Assembly: GCF_006636215.1 (NCBI RefSeq)
Contig: NZ_VIFM01000086.1
Coordinates: forward strand, 1-38,847
Direction: 5' to 3'
Length of the DNA: 38,847 nucleotides
DNA from: Myxococcus llanfairpwllgwyngyllgogerychwyrndrobwllllantysiliogogogochensis
GTDB taxonomy: Bacteria > Myxococcota > Myxococcia > Myxococcales > Myxococcaceae
This document shows positions 24,487 to 32,099 of the stretch, one piece after another; within the stretch, counting starts at the first letter, position 1, and each line of letters starts with the position of its first letter. The position numbers were made by a program, and so were the translations under genes. The notes beneath the pieces are model-generated. The model had not been told where the DNA came from and made no database searches. It saw only the letters and a list, made by a program, of their open reading frames with translations.

Positions 24487-26045
24487 AGCGACACCTCCGG
24501 TGCCTCGGCGATGGTGGCCGCGTCGCTGTTGCCCGCGTCCTCCAGCACCTTCTTGGCCTCCTGCGGGGTGAAGGGATGCAGCTTCACGCGCCAGTAGGGG
24601 GCGAAGAGGTTGGGAGGCTCCGACCAGCCGCCCTGCTTGAAGCGGTGGTAGTAGACCAGGGACTTGGACAGGCTCATGCCCTCGCCAGCGGCCAACGTCA
24701 GGTCACCCGAGCCCTGGGCGCCGTGCTCGAACTTCACGCGCCGGGAGTTGTTGAGCTCCCACGGGGCCTTCTTCGGGTCACCGACGTTCAGCTTCATCGT
24801 GTAATAGCTGTAGACGCGCGGTTGGCCCCAGTCCCGTCCCTGATCCGGGTTGGCGCGGTACTTCATGAAGCAGTTGCCCGAGCCCGCGCACGCCGTGAGG
24901 GCCTTCGCGTTGGTGCCCTCGAAGCGATGCTGGCCCTTGTGTTGCTGGCCACTGACCGTGTGGCCACCGCCTCCGGAGGCGCTCCAGATGAAGGCCTCAT
25001 AGTCCGCGGGAAGCGGAGGGATGGCATCCTCCCACGAGACCTGCGAGAGCATCCCCGACTCGGTGGCGGCCACCGTGGACCCCTGGTTGCCCGAGCTCTG
25101 ACCGCTTTCGTAGATCTTGTTCCGGTTCTGCACCGTCTTGGAGGAGCCCTTGTGTCCCAACACCGAGTACGTCCCCTTGTTGCCGGGGATGTCCATGAAC
25201 TCCTTGAGGAATAGCGGATGAAGCTGCTTCGGAGGCATCCCGCTGCCGTTACGGTTCGCGGGCCACCCCGAGCGACTCGCATTGCCAATCTCCGTCATGA
25301 CGCGTGCACGGGCCTCGGGTGCGGAGTTCGCCACGCTGCCCTGGCACTGCATCCCGTCCACGGCGCAGTTGAATTCGTTGGCATTGAGCGCGCCCACCCC
25401 CGAGGACAAGTCACTCACGTTGGGCGCGGTGTCGGTCTTGAGTTGGGACAGGCCATGGCTCGAGCCGTCCTTCACCGCCTGCACGGTCTTCTCGTGGACC
25501 CCTCGCTGCGAGGTGTGGATGTTGTCCACCATCAGGTCCAGCCCCGTCATGGCGGCCCTGAAGTTCCCCTCCAGGCCCCTGACGTCCCGGTCGTACAGCC
25601 TGCCCTTCTTGCCGAACTCCGCCGCGATCTTCCCGGCCTCTATCAGGTGCTTACAGCAAGGGCAGGTTCCCCTGCAGGCGACGCACCTGGCCGTCTCCGT
25701 GATGACAATCTGGTTGAAGTTCTCTTGCCCCGCCCGAAGCATCTCGCCGGTGATGCTCGCGGTGGCCATGTACGCGTGAAGGCTGTTCATCGCCACGTAG
25801 GAGCCAGCGATGGCCCGGTTGGTCACCGCGTAGTAGTTGAGCGCCCGCGCCTCCAGCACGCCCATGGAGAACGACATGGCATCGCCATGTTGCTGCAGGC
25901 TCATCTTCTGGCGCAGCGCGTGGCTCAGGTTGAAGCTCAGCGTCACCATCAGCGCGAGCACCAGGAACGACAGCGAGCCCAGGACAATGGCCTGTCCGCG
26001 CTGGGAGCGGCGACGCCGGCTCAGTAGGAGAACGGGAAGAGGCAT
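24483..26045 (-). CDS. TadG-like pilus-assembly protein with CxxC-x3-CxxC motif, cassette A
   Basis: A 520-residue protein. A basic leader precedes RGQAIVLGSLSFLVLALMVTLSF, which resembles TadG-like and prepilin N-termini but lacks the Glu5. A long alpha/beta region follows with LEARALNYYAVTNRAIAGSYVAMNSLHAYM (about 64-93). Cysteines at 121, 124, 128 and 131 form C-x2-C-x3-C-x2-C, with an extra Cys130; the motif is kept in the paralogue. Further conserved blocks are EFNCAVDGMQCQGS and GSGNCFMKYRANPD. The first 25 bases overlap the preceding TadE-like gene in another frame, so translation is probably coupled. The exact function of such proteins in Tad systems is not known. Confidence 0.75.
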   Translation of the reverse strand: MPLPVLLLSRRRRSQRGQAIVLGSLSFLVLALMVTLSFNLSHALRQKMSLQQHGDAMSFSMGVLEARALNYYAVTNRAIAGSYVAMNSLHAYMATASITGEMLRAGQENFNQIVITETARCVACRGTCPCCKHLIEAGKIAAEFGKKGRLYDRDVRGLEGNFRAAMTGLDLMVDNIHTSQRGVHEKTVQAVKDGSSHGLSQLKTDTAPNVSDLSSGVGALNANEFNCAVDGMQCQGSVANSAPEARARVMTEIGNASRSGWPANRNGSGMPPKQLHPLFLKEFMDIPGNKGTYSVLGHKGSSKTVQNRNKIYESGQSSGNQGSTVAATESGMLSQVSWEDAIPPLPADYEAFIWSASGGGGHTVSGQQHKGQHRFEGTNAKALTACAGSGNCFMKYRANPDQGRDWGQPRVYSYYTMKLNVGDPKKAPWELNNSRRVKFEHGAQGSGDLTLAAGEGMSLSKSLVYYHRFKQGGWSEPPNLFAPYWRVKLHPFTPQEAKKVLEDAGNSDAATIAEAPEVSL

Positions 26046-26824
26046 ACGTTGCTCCCTGGAAGGTCGCTGGTGTTGAGGTAGAGATTGGACTGCATTCGCA
26101 TCGTGTACGTGGCGCGGATGGGCGCGATGTAGATGCCCTTGGAGGCGGCGCTGTCGTAGGGGCTCTCGCCCTTGCCGGCGCTCCCGAACCTGCGCCCGGC
26201 GGCCTTGCTCTTCTCCGCCGCCTTCACCTCACCCATGCGCACCACCATGGGCATGTCGCGGGCGCGCGCGGCGTTGTAGATGACCCAATCCGCGAACGGG
26301 ATGACGAGCCGGTAGTTGAACGTCACCTGCACGCGCAGCTTGGTGCGGTGGCTCTGCTTCCAGTCGTCGGAGGTGGCGTTGTCCGGGTCGTCGAAGTCCA
26401 GCTCACCTCCACTGCCGCCCACGTCCGCCCTCGTCGGCCCGCAGATGGTGACCTCGGCGTACTTCAAGTCCGTGTCCGCCATCTCGTTGCTCTTCAGCTC
26501 ATTCCACTTCGTCGTGAAGTCCTGCCCGCTGTTCACCGGGCGGACATATTCGATGCCGTCCGGCCCCGAGGAGCGCTTGGCCAGCATCGGCAGGAGCACG
26601 GCGACCGCCGCCCGCTCCATCTCCTTCACGCTCGCGTTGTGGATGGAGCCGGCCCGCACCGCTTTGTAGGCGGCGTACTTCGTCAGGAGCCGGGCCTGGT
26701 GCATCAACCCCAGTTGCAGGATGCCCAGGATGAGAAAGACGAAGAGCGGCAGGACAATCGCGGACTCCACCGCAGCCTGTCCAGACTGTGCCCTTGCAAG
26801 GCGAAAGCAGAGGCGACATCGCAT
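26021..26824 (-). CDS. TadE-like minor pilin (first type), cassette A
   Basis: A 267-residue protein with an SG cleavage site followed by QAAVESAIVLPLFVFLILGI, Glu at mature position 5, the classic TadE start. A helix (HQARLLTKYAAYKAVRAGS) and a beta-rich outer domain follow, ending FPFSY. It heads cassette A. The only in-frame start is the ATG at 26824 (a TGA lies 36 bases upstream); GAGGAGGG is about 26 bases away, too far for a normal Shine-Dalgarno, so initiation may be weak. It overlaps the TadG-like gene by 25 bases. Confidence 0.8.
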   Translation of the reverse strand: MRCRLCFRLARAQSGQAAVESAIVLPLFVFLILGILQLGLMHQARLLTKYAAYKAVRAGSIHNASVKEMERAAVAVLLPMLAKRSSGPDGIEYVRPVNSGQDFTTKWNELKSNEMADTDLKYAEVTICGPTRADVGGSGGELDFDDPDNATSDDWKQSHRTKLRVQVTFNYRLVIPFADWVIYNAARARDMPMVVRMGEVKAAEKSKAAGRRFGSAGKGESPYDSAASKGIYIAPIRATYTMRMQSNLYLNTSDLPGSNVCLFPFSY

Positions 26825-26916
26825 ACACCAATCACTACCACACCCACAGAGCCCTCCTCAAAATCCCCGGGATTCAAAACCTCCACTCAAAACCCGCAAT
26901 GTTGCCCCCTGCACAT

Positions 26917-26931
26917 GAATGACAATCATTC
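26917..26931. promoter_or_regulatory. Fur-box-like palindrome upstream of pilin cassette A
   Basis: GAATGA-CAA-TCATTC is a perfect 6-bp-arm palindrome. Its core AATGACAATCATT matches 12 of 13 central bases of the classical Fur box (AATGATAATCATT), but the flanks match poorly (13 of 19 over the full box). It is about 95 bases upstream of the first gene of cassette A. It may bind Fur or another dimeric regulator. Confidence 0.4.
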
Positions 26932-27256
26932 CCCACGAGGCGTTGCCTTCGTCACAATCGCGTCACCTCGGCCGCTTGCCCTCACATGCACCGGACAAAT
27001 ACAGCCATGCTCCATGGTGGGAACCCACGACACGGAGATATGACAAACACCCGACATTGCTGGGAGGCATGAGAGGCCATGCACTGCCTGCTGGCCCGTG
27101 GGGCAGCCAGGCCTCCCTCGCACGCTTGAGCACATGTTTCGGGGGAAACACGTAGGTGGCGCGGTTCCGGTGCGCTCACGTACGGGAAAGCCCGCGTGGC
27201 CTCACTCACGGCATCCGCGAGTCACGACTCCGTCCTGGCCTCGATGCCACGGGCCC

Positions 27257-27275
27257 CGCCCCCATGCCGGGGGCG
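27257..27275 (-). terminator. GC hairpin after pilin cassette B
   Basis: CGCCCCC and GGGGGCG form a perfect 7-bp stem with a 5-base loop, starting 11 bases after the stop of the Flp-like gene of cassette B. There is no T-tract. Confidence 0.5.
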
Positions 27276-27286
27276 ACTCCATGCCC

Positions 27287-27475
27287 CTACGGGATGGGCG
27301 ACTGGATGACGTAGTAGATGGAACCGAAGTACCGCTGCAGCGCGTTCAGCAACTGCACCAGGAACGGCCAGCCCATCACGGTAAAGCCCATCAGCGCCGC
27401 GGTGACCACGGCGTACTCCACCATCGACTGACCGCGCGCCCGAACAAGCCCCAGCCTCCGGGGTGACTTCGCCAT
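27287..27475 (-). CDS. Flp-like type IVb pilin, cassette B
   Basis: A 62-residue class III prepilin: a basic leader (MAKSPRRLGLVRARG), then QSMVEYAVVTAALMGFTVMG and a mature end YYVIQSPIP. The mature protein differs from the cassette A pilin only at about three positions (A/V near the start, SV/GI near the end). The ATG at 27475 has AGGAAGG 8 bases upstream. A GTG at 27499 overlapping the preceding stop is an alternative that would add eight residues to the leader. It lies 20 bases after the extra gene of cassette B. Confidence 0.8.
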   Translation of the reverse strand: MAKSPRRLGLVRARGQSMVEYAVVTAALMGFTVMGWPFLVQLLNALQRYFGSIYYVIQSPIP

Positions 27476-27495
27476 CGCTGTATCCTTCCTGTCGT

Positions 27496-28347
27496 TCACG
27501 GAGCGGCACCTCGCTGGAGCAGCGAGACCTGAAGCTCCACCCCTGGCGCCTCCGCGCGCGTGCGCAAGGTGGCCCGCCCCAGGGTGGTGCCCTTCATCAA
27601 CTCGAACGCGATGCCGTTCGCGTCCACCGGCTCCACGGCCCCCACGTCCCAGCCCTGCTGCGTGAGCAGGCTCCGGTACCGCTCACCCACCGAGGTCGGA
27701 GAGCCCTCCGGCAGTTGGCCGGAGACGACGTGGTGCGAGGCCCCCTCCATGGAGAAGGAGAGCGTGACGGGTTGACCCAGCTCGGGCGGCAACGGAATCC
27801 AGGGCGGCACCCGCGAGGCCCGCTTCAACAGCGGCGCCACCTGCCCCGCCGACACGAAGCCCAGCGTCTCTCCTCCCTGCGCCAGCACGGAGACGAGCCG
27901 CATCTCCTCCGTCGCCGGACTCCAGTACCCCACCCAGCCCCCGTGCTCGCCATGGCGCTCGCCGAGCACCGGCAGCCCATTGTCCAGCAGCACCTGCCGG
28001 TAGTGGGAGAGGACCTGCTCCGGCGTGTCCTTCGTGGAGAACCACGCCACGGCGATGGGCACGTCCGGGCCCAGGTAGTCCACCGCGAGCAGTTCCGCGC
28101 GGCTCGCCCGGGGATACGCGGGGAAGTGCACCAGCGCGCGCTTCAGCGCGGCCTCCTCCTCGGGCGAGCGCCCCGCGGGCTTCGCGGGGGGCGCATCATC
28201 GAGCGAGGGCGGAGGAGCCCACTCCTCCGTCGCGTCGCGCCGCCCGTAGACGGCGCCCTCCCAGGCAAAGCCAATCAACGAGCCCACCACGGCCACGGAG
28301 AACAGCAGCGCCGGCACGCGGATGACCAGGCTCGAGGCACGCGACAT
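27496..28347 (-). CDS. Membrane-anchored protein of unknown function, only in cassette B
   Basis: A 283-residue protein with one N-terminal transmembrane helix (about 8-28), a Pro/Asp-rich linker (about 40-60) and two similar extracytoplasmic segments. Each segment contains a helix ending in an aromatic-x-L pattern (EQVLSHYRQVLLDNGL and VGERYRSLLTQQGW) followed by beta strands, suggesting an internal domain duplication. I recognise no family. It sits between the second TadE-like gene (overlap TGATG) and the Flp-like gene, exactly where cassette A has a direct junction, so it probably works with the pilin set as an assembly or anchoring factor. That role is inferred from position only. Confidence 0.75.
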   Translation of the reverse strand: MSRASSLVIRVPALLFSVAVVGSLIGFAWEGAVYGRRDATEEWAPPPSLDDAPPAKPAGRSPEEEAALKRALVHFPAYPRASRAELLAVDYLGPDVPIAVAWFSTKDTPEQVLSHYRQVLLDNGLPVLGERHGEHGGWVGYWSPATEEMRLVSVLAQGGETLGFVSAGQVAPLLKRASRVPPWIPLPPELGQPVTLSFSMEGASHHVVSGQLPEGSPTSVGERYRSLLTQQGWDVGAVEPVDANGIAFELMKGTTLGRATLRTRAEAPGVELQVSLLQRGAAP

Positions 28348-29471
28348 CAGCAGCTCTCCGCCTGGGCACAGCCCAGGTAGTTGTTCCCCCGGGCGTCGTG
28401 CGTGGCCTCGTTGTTGTCCTTGTCCCAGTCCTTCCACTCGCTGTTGAAGTAGCTGGCGCTTCCGCCGTTCTGATCCAGGGTCTGCACCGGCCCGCCGCTC
28501 GACGGGAAGGGCTTGATGGAGAGGCTGGGCTCGCGCGGGTCATCCCCGGGGGGCATGGAGTCCAGGCGAATCGCGCTGTTGAGCACTTCCTGCGTGGCCT
28601 GGCTGACGAGCGCCTCGGCGGCCGAGGACATCTGGGTGTACCCCGCGTTGTCCTGGTTCTTGTAGACCTGCGCCAGCCGCACGTAGAGGTTGTCCTCTTC
28701 GCCGTTCGTCGTCCCCGGCCCCTGGTTCGCGGCCTTCGTGAGCGCCCACGTATCGGTGACGATGGCGATGCGCTCCCAGGGCAGCAGGTAGACGTCGCCC
28801 TCGAGCCCGCGCGGGTCGTCCTGCAAGTCGCCCCCCGTCGCGTTGCCGTGGATGCCATCGGAGCGCTTCTTCGTCTGCCGCGCGAGCCCCACCTGACTGA
28901 AGTCCTGCAGGAAGGACTTGGGCAGCAGGTAGTTCTGCACGCCCAGGCGCGCCGAGCAGCGGATGACGCCGCCCTTGCCGAACTGGTCCATGTACGACTG
29001 GTGCAGGTCCACGTTGTACGCGCCCGCGGGGCCGCCACCACCGCCGCCATTGGGGTCGGCCTGGTTCAGCGTGCACTGCACCTGCTGCGCTCCCGGGTTG
29101 AGCCAGCACGCATGCGCGGACACCTCCGCGTGGTGGCCCTCGTCGTTCTCACACTCGGGACCCTTGCCAGGGCCGAAGCTGTCGAGGCCCGACTCGTGGT
29201 CGCAGTACATGAGCCGCGCGAAGTACTGCGCGCCGGTGAAGCCATTGAAGGGCTCCGGGCCGGACTCGGGCGGGTCCTTGGGCGGGGTCGGATAGTCCTG
29301 CACGGCGTAATCCCAGACAGTGGACAGCGCCGTCTCCTGCGAATCCAGCGTGTGCCTCAGCAGGTCGTCCAGGAAGAGCGCGTACATGAAGACGGGGATG
29401 ATGACCAACATGCACAGCGCCGTCTCCACGGCGGCGGCGCCCCTGGCCGCGCGATGTCTGGAAGTCCTCAC
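28347..29471 (-). CDS. TadE-like minor pilin (second type), cassette B
   Basis: A 374-residue paralogue of the gene at 23410. It has a class III N-terminus (ARG then AAAVETALCMLVIIPVFMYALF) and the same Cys-bearing blocks (MYCDHESGLDS, AHACWLNPGAQQVQC, GGVIRCSARLGVQNYLLPK, VYLLPWERIAIVTDTWAL, and GC-x5-C at the end). Relative to cassette A it has an inserted Gly run (NGGGGGG) and extra loop residues. No ATG is available near the start; the GTG at 29471 overlaps the TadG-like stop (GTGA). A longer open frame runs back into the TadG-like gene and is not used. Confidence 0.78.
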   Translation of the reverse strand: MRTSRHRAARGAAAVETALCMLVIIPVFMYALFLDDLLRHTLDSQETALSTVWDYAVQDYPTPPKDPPESGPEPFNGFTGAQYFARLMYCDHESGLDSFGPGKGPECENDEGHHAEVSAHACWLNPGAQQVQCTLNQADPNGGGGGGPAGAYNVDLHQSYMDQFGKGGVIRCSARLGVQNYLLPKSFLQDFSQVGLARQTKKRSDGIHGNATGGDLQDDPRGLEGDVYLLPWERIAIVTDTWALTKAANQGPGTTNGEEDNLYVRLAQVYKNQDNAGYTQMSSAAEALVSQATQEVLNSAIRLDSMPPGDDPREPSLSIKPFPSSGGPVQTLDQNGGSASYFNSEWKDWDKDNNEATHDARGNNYLGCAQAESC

Positions 29472-31036
29472 AGCGCAACCCCTTCCACCTGCGACATCTG
29501 GGCGGCTTCCGAGTTGCCCGCGGCCTCCAGCACCTGCTGCGCATCTCCCTTGGTGTAGGGGTGCAGCTTGGCGCGCCAGTAGGGCGCGAAGAGGTTGGGG
29601 GCCTCCTTCCAACCGTCGTCGCCGAAGCGGTGGTAGTAGACGAGCGACTTGGACATGGCCATGCCCTCGGTCGCCGCGACGGTGAGGTTTCCATCGCCTT
29701 GCTGGCCATGGGTGAGCTTCACCTGCGCCGAGGAGTTGAGCTCCCAGGGCGCGCGCTTCGTGTCGCCCACGCGGAAGCGCATGGACAGGTAGCTGTAGAC
29801 GCGCGGCTGGCCCCAGTCCCGGTCCGGGTCCGGGTTGGCGCGGAACTTCATGAAGCAGTTTCCAGAGCCCGCGCAGCCGGTGAGCGCCCGGACGTTGACG
29901 CCCTCGAACCGATGCTGGCCCGAGTGTGCGCCATCACCCTTGTGGTCGCCGCCGCTGTCGTCGCTCCAGATCTCCGACTTGAAGGAGCTGAACCCGAAGC
30001 CGTGCTTCCATTGGTGGGTGATGTTGCCCTCATCCTGCGCCGCCACCATGGAGCCCTCGTTGCCCCCCTCCCGGCCGCCCTGGGTGAGCTGTCCATTGTC
30101 CTTCACCGTCTTGGCCGTCCCCCGGGTGCCGTTGATCATCTTCTGGGCTTCGTTGTTCGGGATGTCGTCCATCTCCTGGAAGAACTGGGCGTTGAGGTAC
30201 TTGGGCTTGTTCATCGGGGAGCCCATTCCCGGGCTCGTCCGGGTCGCGGGCCATCCGGAGCGGGTCGCGTTGGCGATCTCCGTCATCACCCGCGCGCGGG
30301 CCTCCGGTGAGGAGTTGCTCTCGCTGCCCTGGCACTCCATCCCATCCACGGCGCAGTTGAACTCGTTGGCGTTGATGGAACCCACCGCCGACACGAGCTC
30401 GCTCGCGTTGGGCGCGGTGTAGCTCTTGAGCTGGGACAGGCCGTGGCTCCTGCCATCCTTCACCGCCTGAAGGGTCTTGTCGTGGACCGAGCGCTGGGCG
30501 GTGTGGATGTTGTCCACCATCAGGTCCAGCCCCTCCATGGCCGTGTTGAAGTTGGACTCGAAGTCCTTGACCTTGTCGTCGTAGTCGTCGCCGGCGTCAC
30601 TGAAGTCGTTGGCGATCTGGATCGCCTCCGCGATGTGCTCGCAGTGGTCGCACATGAACTCGCACGCGACACACAGACCGAACTCGATGAGGGCGATCTG
30701 CATGAAGTTGTTGGACGAGGCCCGCATCATCTCGCCGGTGAGGCTGGCGGCGGACATGTATGCGTGCAGGCTGTTCATCGCCACGTAGGAGGTGGCGATG
30801 GCCCGGTTGCTGACCGCGTAGTAGTTGAGCGCGCGCGCCTCCAGCACCGCCATGGAGAACGACAGGGTGTCGCTGTGCTGCTGCAGGCTCATCTTCTGGC
30901 GCAGCGCGTGGCTCAGGTTGAAGCTCAGCGTCACCATCAGCGCGAGCACCAGGAACGACAGCGAGCCCAGGACGATGGCCTGTCCCCGCTGGATGCGACG
31001 GCGCGTCCGGCTCAGTAGGAGAACGGGAAGATGCAT
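29468..31036 (-). CDS. TadG-like pilus-assembly protein with CxxC-x3-CxxC motif, cassette B
   Basis: A 522-residue paralogue of the gene at 24483. It has the same N-terminal RGQAIVLGSLSFLVLALMVTLSF helix, the LEARALNYYAVSNRAIATSYVAMNSLHAYM block, the cysteines 122, 125, 129 and 132 (C-x2-C-x3-C-x2-C), EFNCAVDGMECQGS and GSGNCFMKFRANPD. The middle part (about 255-370) has diverged most. The first 25 bases overlap the TadE-like gene exactly as in cassette A. Confidence 0.75.
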   Translation of the reverse strand: MHLPVLLLSRTRRRIQRGQAIVLGSLSFLVLALMVTLSFNLSHALRQKMSLQQHSDTLSFSMAVLEARALNYYAVSNRAIATSYVAMNSLHAYMSAASLTGEMMRASSNNFMQIALIEFGLCVACEFMCDHCEHIAEAIQIANDFSDAGDDYDDKVKDFESNFNTAMEGLDLMVDNIHTAQRSVHDKTLQAVKDGRSHGLSQLKSYTAPNASELVSAVGSINANEFNCAVDGMECQGSESNSSPEARARVMTEIANATRSGWPATRTSPGMGSPMNKPKYLNAQFFQEMDDIPNNEAQKMINGTRGTAKTVKDNGQLTQGGREGGNEGSMVAAQDEGNITHQWKHGFGFSSFKSEIWSDDSGGDHKGDGAHSGQHRFEGVNVRALTGCAGSGNCFMKFRANPDPDRDWGQPRVYSYLSMRFRVGDTKRAPWELNSSAQVKLTHGQQGDGNLTVAATEGMAMSKSLVYYHRFGDDGWKEAPNLFAPYWRAKLHPYTKGDAQQVLEAAGNSEAAQMSQVEGVAL

Positions 31037-31800
31037 GCGTTGCTCGCTGGCAGGGCGTTGGTGTTGAGATAGAGATTGGACTGCATCCGCATGGTGTACG
31101 TGGCGCGGATGGGCATGATGTAGATGCCCTGGCCGGCGGCGCTCTCGTAGGGGCTCTCACCCGTGGCGGCGCCTCCGAAGCGGCGGGTGGAGACCTTGGC
31201 CTGCTCCGCCGCCTTCACCTTCCCCATGCGCATCAGCATCGGCATCTCGCGGCCGCGCGCGGCCTGGTAGATGACCCAGTCCGCGAAGGGAATCAGCAGC
31301 CGGTAGTTGAGCGTGAGCTGGATGCGCAGCTTGGTGCGGTGGTTCTGCCGCCAGTTGGCCGGGCTGGTGTTCTTGGGGTCGTCGAAGTCGAACTCCGCTC
31401 CCCCGGAGACCTCTTCCTGCGTCGGGCCGCAGACGGTGACCTCCGCGTACTTCAGGTCCACGCCGGGCATCTCGTTGCTCTTCAGCTCGTTGAACTTGGT
31501 CTCGAACTCCTGCGCGCTGCCCACCGGGCGGGTGTACTCGATGCCACCCGCGCCACCGGCCCGGCTGCTGAGGATGGGCAGCAGCACCCCGAGCGCGGCG
31601 GCCTCCATGGTCTTCACGTTGGCGTTGTGGAGGGAGCCGGCTCGCACCGCCTTGTAGGCGGCGTACTTCGTCAGGAGCCGGGCCTGGTGCATCAGCCCGA
31701 GCTGGAGCGTGCCCAGGATGAGGAACACGAAGAGCGGCAGGACGATGGCGGACTCCACCGCGGCCTGGCCTGATTGGGTCGCTGTGGTGAGGGAGCGCAT
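31012..31800 (-). CDS. TadE-like minor pilin (first type), cassette B
   Basis: A 262-residue paralogue of the gene at 26021 and head of cassette B. It has leader MRSLTTATQSG, then QAAVESAIVLPLFVFLILGT with Glu5, then HQARLLTKYAAYKAVRAGSLHNA and the FPFSY end. The ATG at 31800 has GAGG 5 bases upstream. A GTG at 31833 would give a longer leader and is less likely. The 299 bases upstream (31801-32099) hold the AATGTTGCC motif (31888-31896) shared with cassette A and the terminator of the next gene. Confidence 0.8.
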   Translation of the reverse strand: MRSLTTATQSGQAAVESAIVLPLFVFLILGTLQLGLMHQARLLTKYAAYKAVRAGSLHNANVKTMEAAALGVLLPILSSRAGGAGGIEYTRPVGSAQEFETKFNELKSNEMPGVDLKYAEVTVCGPTQEEVSGGAEFDFDDPKNTSPANWRQNHRTKLRIQLTLNYRLLIPFADWVIYQAARGREMPMLMRMGKVKAAEQAKVSTRRFGGAATGESPYESAAGQGIYIMPIRATYTMRMQSNLYLNTNALPASNACIFPFSY

Positions 31801-32058
31801 CCAGCCTCGCGAAAGGGCGCTGGGGTACCGCACGCCCCGAGCACCACGAAGTTACACTGACAATCTGATCTCGCGATTCACGACCCTAATGTTGCCGGCG
31901 CGGAGACGAAAACTTCGCGGGCCGTCATCGCAGGCTCGAAGCATCCCTCTCCCTGGGAAAAAAGCCGCGCCAGAAGACTCCCGGCGGCCACATGACCGAT
32001 GGGTCGCGCCAAAACTCTCAACGGTTGCAAAAGCAAGTGACGCGGATGGCCATGAGCG

Positions 32059-32075
32059 CGCCCGCATGGCGGGCG
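32059..32075 (-). terminator. Hairpin after the DUF4388 gene
   Basis: CGCCCGC and GCGGGCG form a perfect 7-bp stem with a 3-base loop, 25 bases after the minus-strand stop at 32100. There is no clear T-tract. Confidence 0.5.
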
Positions 32076-32099
32076 GATGAGCGAGTCCCGTGCCCGGGT

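Larger units (their letters stand above)
26825..27286. other. 462-base intergenic region between the two pilin cassettes
   Basis: This gap lies upstream of cassette A and downstream of cassette B and looks less GC-rich than its surroundings. It holds a 15-bp palindrome (26917-26931), the motif AATGTTGCC (26898-26906) that also occurs before cassette B, and a terminator-like hairpin at 27257-27275. Short open frames exist on both strands, but none has a ribosome site or recognisable protein. I see no RNA gene in it. Confidence 0.6.

Noticed and set aside
26021..26045. The overlap of TadE-like and TadG-like genes read as a frameshift of one gene
   Set aside because: Both reading frames have their own prepilin-type N-terminus, and the same overlap recurs in cassette B, so these are two separate genes.
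26898..26912. GG-N10-GC spacing on the minus strand upstream of cassette A as a sigma-54 promoter
   Set aside because: Apart from GG, GC and TTGC the consensus is poor, and such spacing is frequent by chance in this GC-rich DNA. The shared motif before cassette B lacks the GC element.
27098..27466. 122-codon plus-strand open frame in the gap between pilin cassettes
   Set aside because: It runs antisense through the Flp-like gene, has no ribosome site and no recognisable protein character.
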